A DNA stretch of 64,000 nt from Cristatella mucedo (lineage: Eukaryota > Bryozoa > Phylactolaemata > Cristatellidae): the NCBI GenBank assembly GCA_009760855.2, contig WPIO01000003.1:10617001-10681000 (forward strand), written 5' to 3'. Positions 54,101 through 61,602 of this stretch are shown here, piece by piece; position 1 is the first letter of the stretch, and every line of letters begins with the position of its first letter. Made by a program: the position numbers and the translations under genes. The notes beneath the pieces are model-generated. The model saw only the letters and a list, made by a program, of their open reading frames with translations, had not been told where the DNA came from and did not search any database.

Positions 54101-57100
54101 TGCTACAGCGGCTGCTAAAGCAGCTCGGCGATGACCCCGCCCCGCCGCGTGAGTGCGCCGGCCGCTCTCTCCGAAGGGAAGAGCGAAGGCCTCAGGCACG
54201 GATTCGGGCCGAGAGAAGCGAGGCGTCACCGCGAGCGCTCGTTCGGGCCGCTTCCCCGCTCACTGCCGCTGCGCCGCCGCTTGGCACTTTTGCTGCGCAG
54301 ACGTTCCATCCGCGTGCGGGACCAATTGCCTGAAGTTCCAAAACAACTTCCTCTCCATGGAGCCGCTCGGCATTGGTCGACCGCTGGTATTCCTGCTCGG
54401 ACAGGCTGCGCTGGCGTGGCTGCTCCTCTGTCTGATAGAGACGGGCACAATCCAGAGCGTTCTCTACAGATGCCGACGCGTCAGAGTAGTCTACTCTCAA
54501 GACGAGGCTCGCGTGTGAGTACGGCGTGTGCACGCCCTCGCGTTTTTGCTTGGCTGGCAGGCTTTATTGATGTAAAGCGGGAGTGCGCAGGCTCACTCGC
54601 AGAATTTAAAGTGTCTGCCCACTTCACGCACCACCGGGTACTGGGATTTTGACTGGTGGAAGTGTTTATCAACACATTATTAAAAGTCAATGTGCGTCAG
54701 TCTTATTTTTCTGTCCCTCGAGGTACGTGCGTACGTAAGCGCTTCAAAATATTCCGGCAGCTGAAAATAACTACTAACTTTATTCCAAGATATAATCTCT
54801 ACTACAGGTAGAAAGTATTTGTATGGGTTTTCTCTGCCAAAGAATAGGTTAACGATCTTCCTAAAGCTTACAAAAAGAGTATTCCTACAGCCAGTTCCAA
54901 TCACGCCTGGCTTAAAACTCGGGCATGCCAACAATTTAGTCGAAGGTGTCATTTGCGTTTCGGTAGCAAATGACGGCACGGAGTCCGCTTGTTCTGGTCC
55001 GCTTGGTCATCCGAAGTAAAGTGGCATGGATATTTCTCCCACAGATCCAGCTACAATGTCACACATTCATGATTTCAATAAATAAAGTGATTATTTGAGT
55101 GGTCGCTGTTTAGAGGTCCTGTGAGTGCCAGTATTCATCATCCCACTTGGACCGTAGGACCGCCGACCTCCAGTACGAGTGTTCAGGTCTCTTCAAGAAA
55201 ATCCTGTGCGGTCTCACTCTCCAGGTAATGACTGGGTGGTAAATAGGTTATTTACCATCGTCGGTGTTAGATCATATGCCTCCCTCCACGAAGTCACTTG
55301 CGACGAATAAAAGAATTGATCCGACACCTGTGAACTGTCTTAACAAATTTTCTGAGGTTTTCTGTAGAAGAAGCGGTTACCAAAATCAAGTCCTGTAAAT
55401 AGATCTCATTACCTGGATACCCTATATTATTGGTTCAATTAGTATTCACAGGTAGAAGAACGTATTCCAACCATAACTCTACCGGCAAAGGCTTCTCTGG
55501 ATGAAAATAATTGTTACAAAGCAGTCCCAAGTTGTCACAATAAGCCATCGATCAATACTTAAAAACCCCAAATTAGACTTTAAGGTCCTAACAAACTATC
55601 GCCTTGTTTGTCTCTGCCTCCTTTTTGGTCGAAGTTTTTTGAAAAGCTTGTCGCTAAAAAGCTTCCGGAACATATTGATACGAGTTAATTGCCAGAAAAA
55701 TGTCAATCGGAATTCAAGCGACTCTATTGCACTCAAACCACTGTCATCGCTGCGATCAACGACATGCTGAGCAGAAACAATAAGGGCTACGTCATCGCCA
55801 TGGCCCTGCTCGATTTTTATCAGCTTCATTGAATACAGCGGATCACATTATCCTACTTAAGCGATTGAGAACACCGATCGGTTGTGCATAACAGGCTCTG
55901 GCATTGCTCGACTCGTTCGTCCTCTAGAATCAGCTTGTTCTTCCAGACCGTTCGTTGGACTAGCCTTGACCTTTACAGGACCGGCTCGTCATTCGTCACT
56001 CAATCAGGCCAGCCAGGCTTGACCGGCTGCTCCGACGGTAGAAAAAAATATTGAATATCATCTAATGCATTAGCCTCATTTGTAGAGCTGCAATCCTCGC
56101 CATAGCTGTTTCACCCTCGTTGGCATTGGCAGTAAAGAAACTCCTTCATTCTGCTCGTTGTTGATCCTTCGGGTTGCGCGCTGCAACTACCCTGTTGCTA
56201 AATTTAACGGTCTCTGGCATGGCCATCATCTAAATGTTACACGAGAGATCTTATTTAAGTGTGTACCTACAGACTTAGTTCCTTTTGGCGATGTGCAAAC
56301 GGCCTGCTGGGAGGCGGGCCGTCGGCGTTCTCCTTCAGGTTTTGTAAGCGGACGCGCCAGTCTTTTATTTCGTTGGCTGCAAAGACGTCTGCATGGCAAC
56401 GTGCCCTTGCGTTACGCCCATTGTTTGCTAAGGTGAGCGTCGAGACGAGCGAATTCGAGCTTCCGGGTCAGGGTCGCGTTTTATTCATATTTATGAGAGA
56501 TCTACTTTCTTTTTTCTGATGGGTGAAGTAACCTAACCGACTGGTGCACGCAGTTCAATCGATCGAATGGCATCAAATATTCATTTCTTCTTGGATGGTT
56601 TTGTATGAAGCTCCTCGCTAGGGTGCCTTCGGTGCAAAATTTCAAGCTGCCCAAAATATTTAGACTAGCCTGAATCGCCTCTTTCGGCAGTTCGCCGCTG
56701 GTGTACTGACTCATTGTGTGATTCCGGGGAATGGTATTATTTGTTGTAAATAGGCTGCCGTCTTTTTATTGGGGAGCCAAATAGCTAAATACTTACCGAA
56801 TGGCCAATCTATGCCAAGTCGGGGTCTGCCTTCGAAGAGAGCCAGCAGGCTGGCGGGGGGGGGGGTTAACTTGTAAGCCAGTGTCGTGAGTCTTGTCCTG
56901 TACATTTATGCAGCTCTCCGGCTTGTCCATGGAACTGCCAGAAATTATGAAACATATGCATTTGGAAGCCAGCTGTACATCCTTTTCAGCAGGGGTGATT
57001 TGTCGTTGCGTTACAAGCCATAGCATGCGTACCGAAAGCCGCTTAGGCTGTGAGTGCGCTATACAAAACTCTCCTGCGTAACACCCACATGGTCTTTATG

Positions 57101-60100
57101 ACTTTGTGGAGTTACTGACGGAGATACATAGCAGGTTAGCCTGCGGATCTCAAAATGTACCAGTAGCCGGCCGCATCATATCCAGTTGCTCTAGAACGGC
57201 CTCAGCAATGCGATCAAATGAGCCATTTCTCTCCAATAAGCTGCAAGCGCTCATAAATAAATGTTCAAAGCCAAAGCTCCATATTGAAAACTGATTGTTC
57301 TTATAAGAGCTAATTTGGCATACTGGGAAAGATATTAGCCAATAATAGTTATTTCCTTATCTACGAAAAAGCTAAAGCAATAGAAATTAGGTCTGGAAAC
57401 CTCAGGTACCCAACCAATTATTAAGTTTTTTGAGTAAGTTGGATACATTTACGAGAAAAATGCCTTCTTTTGATTTGCTAAGCTATTTATCAAGACTTTA
57501 AAATGGAGTGAGATGTAGGATTATTTTCTTTGCACGATTTTAGGTTAAGGCTACGGCCACTTAAGGTCAAGGTTTAGCTCCCTCTCAACAAACTCCTGGC
57601 CTTGGACCTGCTCAGGGTTCCTGGCTACCTTTTAGATGAGTATTGTGCACTTACCAATTTGGCCGCTGCTCGCTCGTCTATGCCACACTCCTGGTATTGT
57701 TCGGGGTAGAAAACTCCTTGGGTACCTCGGGATGCTTAGTAGCACTCGAGCGACTCGCAAGTCATAAGGCAATTCATAATGATCTCTCAGTGTGACTCCA
57801 TTAACCTCGGCAGGTGGCAAAGACGCAGCCACGATCCGGCAGATCAGGGCCGCTGTCATTGCATGTTAGTTAAGTAGATGAATCTCATTGCCAATTAATT
57901 TGCACGAAGCATCTATACGTATGTTTAAGTACAATGCAAGCGCGTACTGATATATGTATGCCGCATATACAGATACGTATTGTCTAGGTTATGTCGCTAG
58001 TTTTTAGGTAGCTTCATTCCCATGCTCCAGAATACCTACCCGAACTACGTCCTACTCCGGCCCTCTCTTCTGATGCATGTCGTTCGATCATTTCTGTAAT
58101 TTAATTCAGAGCTGTTGAAGAACGTGTCACCCAAAAGTCTGGAACTCGCTACCGACTAACTCCGTACCATCTCATGATTTGATGACATTCAACAAAAGGC
58201 TACAGCCCTACACGCTCCTCACGGTCTTTGCCCCATCCGATAAATTGTTTTTGAATGTGTGTTCTAAAATTGGGGACGGTATAACTAAGCAATTGACTTG
58301 CTTTTTTCCTTATGTCTTTTGTCTTAAATAGAACTAGTTCTTTTGGGGTTGTTTATAAATTAATCATTTTTTTAATTATCCTTATTATGTGCGCACATAC
58401 TGCCAATACGTTGTACATAATTTATATAATGTACGTCCATACTTTAATTATGCGTGCGAACGTTTATGTAGCTTAGAATGCAGAAATCATAATTTTGGTC
58501 AACCCAAGGACAAAATATAGTGACAAGACTTCATTAAAACTGAGGCTTACTGCCGAAGCTGCGGCGCTTCGACCTGCCGCTCTTTCCGTATTCAGCTCAA
58601 ACCGAAGCTGCTTAGGGGTACTAAAGATGTAAGTGGTATGGATTTAAGGACTACGTGAGCTGCAAGTAGGCACTCCATACTGCCAGCTGTGACGTTCAAG
58701 AGAATTTCATTTTGCTCTAGATCGTGAGGGAGAAGCTAACCTAAAATCTTGATGTCAGACTTGATACTTCTGCTGTAAGGACTGCTTTCGGCATCGCACG
58801 ATCTGTTACCCGGGGTCTCTTATAGCGGAGGCTGTTTCATGGTCTAGCAACGGTGGTCTCGTTTTAAAAACTCTACAAAACCTCGCCACAATCACATGCT
58901 TGATATCTGTTGCAGACCGGGAACTTTGACCAGCTGGCGTCAGTCTGGGCCTCCGCTAGCTCAGGCGAAGGCCTCAAAATTGCTGCCAGCTCTGCACTCT
59001 AGCCTTAATAAAACTTAGCTCGATGGCCGAAATTTTCCTGAAATTACAGCAGCAAGCTTCTTCTGCATGTTTTAACGGGCAATTTCCCGACCCGAGTTGC
59101 GTTATCAAGGGCGAGACCTTGTGCTGAGTGTCGTGGATTTTTATAATTCATCATGCTTATACTGTCGAATATACTTATACTGTCTTATACTGTCGAGCCT
59201 GTTGAACCCAGTGCAGAAGAGAGTCCGAGCGCAGACGACGACGACGTGGCTCGCGAAAGAGTTCGAGTAATGGAAGGAGCTTGCCACAGCACCTACCAAA
59301 CCGTTGTCGTCTCGGGTCTCACCAAGTACTTCACCAGCCGTCCGGCTGTGGACGACATCTGCGTAGCCATTCCTAGAGGAGAATGCTTCGGCTTGCTCGG
59401 TGAGTCACCTGCCAGCCTGTCCAGCCAAAGTTAGGTTGGCAGCTAGCCAAAGCTAGGTTGACAGGTTGACAGTTAGTTGACATTTTTTCGATACTGCTCG
59501 CACTCGTGCACCCCTGTTACTGACGATCGCCTGCATCGAGGGAGCCACTTCAAGAGGGTGGCATTTGTCTCCCTCGTCTGCCGCTTCATTTTACCGCCGA
59601 CATCCACGTCTCATTTCATAGGTCTCGTGTCCAGGGTTAGAATGCCGTAGCGTAAGGCAAGGCTGTCTTTTAATGAAATCCTTCTAGTCTGGCAGTCAGT
59701 GATGCCAGCAGAGGCCGCTTTCATCGCCGACCCTCATGCTCCCATCCTTCGTTTCCAAGGTCTAATGAAAACTAGTCACGGCGCCTGTCGGATAGCTAGT
59801 GGTCCCAAAATGTAAAAGGGAAAATGTAGAAATTGCTCAATCCAGATAGGTATAAATATAGCACGACCGCAGCCGAACGCGGAACTTAGCGGGGCTGGAT
59901 AAAGAGTGAAGAAAACTAACTCTGCCTTAAGGAGCGATCAACCTACTATTCCCAAAATATGGGGCTAAAACTCTAGCCACCCATTGAATTTTTACTGACC
60001 ACGACACTGTATAGTCCTCTTGCCATACGGATCCGATTGAGGGGGACTGGACTCTCTAGCGGGAGTGACTACCTGCTTGCGAGAGTTACTCTGAAGAAGG

Positions 60101-61562
60101 GCTTCGTATTCGGAACCCGAACGTAACACTGGCTCGCCAGACGGACGTGATTGTGCCTAAGGCTAGAGGATCGCACTAGCTCGAATGATTGGTTGATTCG
60201 GCGATCCTGCGATCCGGAAACTCTCACAATCCCCTCCTCCAAGATGGCTGCCTAGTATGACCACTGCAATGTGATCTAGTTTAAACTGAGAAATACTCGT
60301 AGGGTAATCACGATGATTGACTTTACCCCTATTCTCATCCCTAGCATGGGTGTTTTTTTTTTTGCTTTTGGAAATTTCATTTACTATTCGAGACTGTAAT
60401 AGACCGCTTTTATTTCAATATTGGCAATAACGACTTTCTTCGGTGACCACCGAGACAGGGGCAAATTGAAAGAGCAATAACAAGTTGTCAGCTCTGCTGA
60501 AAATAGGTGGGCAAAATAAATCCTTCCGCCTGCATTTAGCCTGCTTCTACGACTTCTTATGCGAATGCTATAGGCTGTATAGAACCCAGAGATCTTTTAT
60601 TGCATCGGCGTTGTTAACAGTAAAATTATAATCGGCCTAGAGGAGGTGCAATGCAAATCATTGAAGCTAGTTCTTCCTTAAAGCTGGTCCCTAATAAACT
60701 AGTATGGAATACAAAAATTAAAATCGTATGGACTAAATCTGGGTGTATTTACTGTCCTGCTGCCGAGTCCAATCCTTTGAGGTTTTTCTTTGGCACATAA
60801 GCATTAGTATGGCTCCATTATACGTCCGTCAAGTTGCCGCAGAATCTCAGCCAGTGTAATAAGTTTTAACCCCGAGCTACCGTTAGAGGATCTTAATTCT
60901 TCACTCGCCGCCTTTGTATCTTCTTTGCTGCGTTATCCCAAGATCCACTCAGCAATTGTCCCCTCCATTTTTGGATTGACTTCTGCTGTCATCCTAGAGT
61001 AGCTGGCACTCTCACTAATCAATTGGAAAAAATTTATCCACCCAGGGTCAGGATCTTATCCTATCTGTAATCTTGAAATTCTCTCTTTAGTTTACGAATT
61101 TCAGTGAGTGCATATGCTGTCTAATTTTTTAATGTATTCTTTTGCTTTCATATAAATCCACAGCAGAACAGTAGGCCACAGTACCTATCTCTACGTCATA
61201 CACTCACTTCCTTTTGCTAACGCCTAATCGGGTGCCTGCTTTGCGAACTTTCTTCATGATCCTCATTTTTTTAGTTCTTCGCCACTATTTGCGCTTGCCA
61301 CTTGGCTTCAATTCTGTCAATACTTCTTAATACCTGTCTAATTTCCTCTACAGCCTTTCTAATGGACTTTATATATCGAAGCCACTAATTCTTGATTTTC
61401 TAGAGGCTATATCTTGCTATAGAATGCCATCCATAGATATAGCCTGTAATTTGTTGTTTGCTAACCTGTCTTCATTAACTCCTTTGTTTTCTTCCGGCGT
61501 TACTAACGTATTTGCTCTGTGTGGATGTAAATACCTTCATAGTTTTTTATAAATGCCTATAC

Positions 61563-61602
<40 letters not shown>

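Larger units (their letters stand above)
54515..59211 (+). other. ABCA intron 18 (4.7 kb)
   Basis: Contains LINE-B RT debris (55530), a LINE-B 3' end (57020) and a LINE C-terminal remnant (57990). Nothing else recognised, including 54700-55500 and 58300-59150. Confidence 0.7.
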
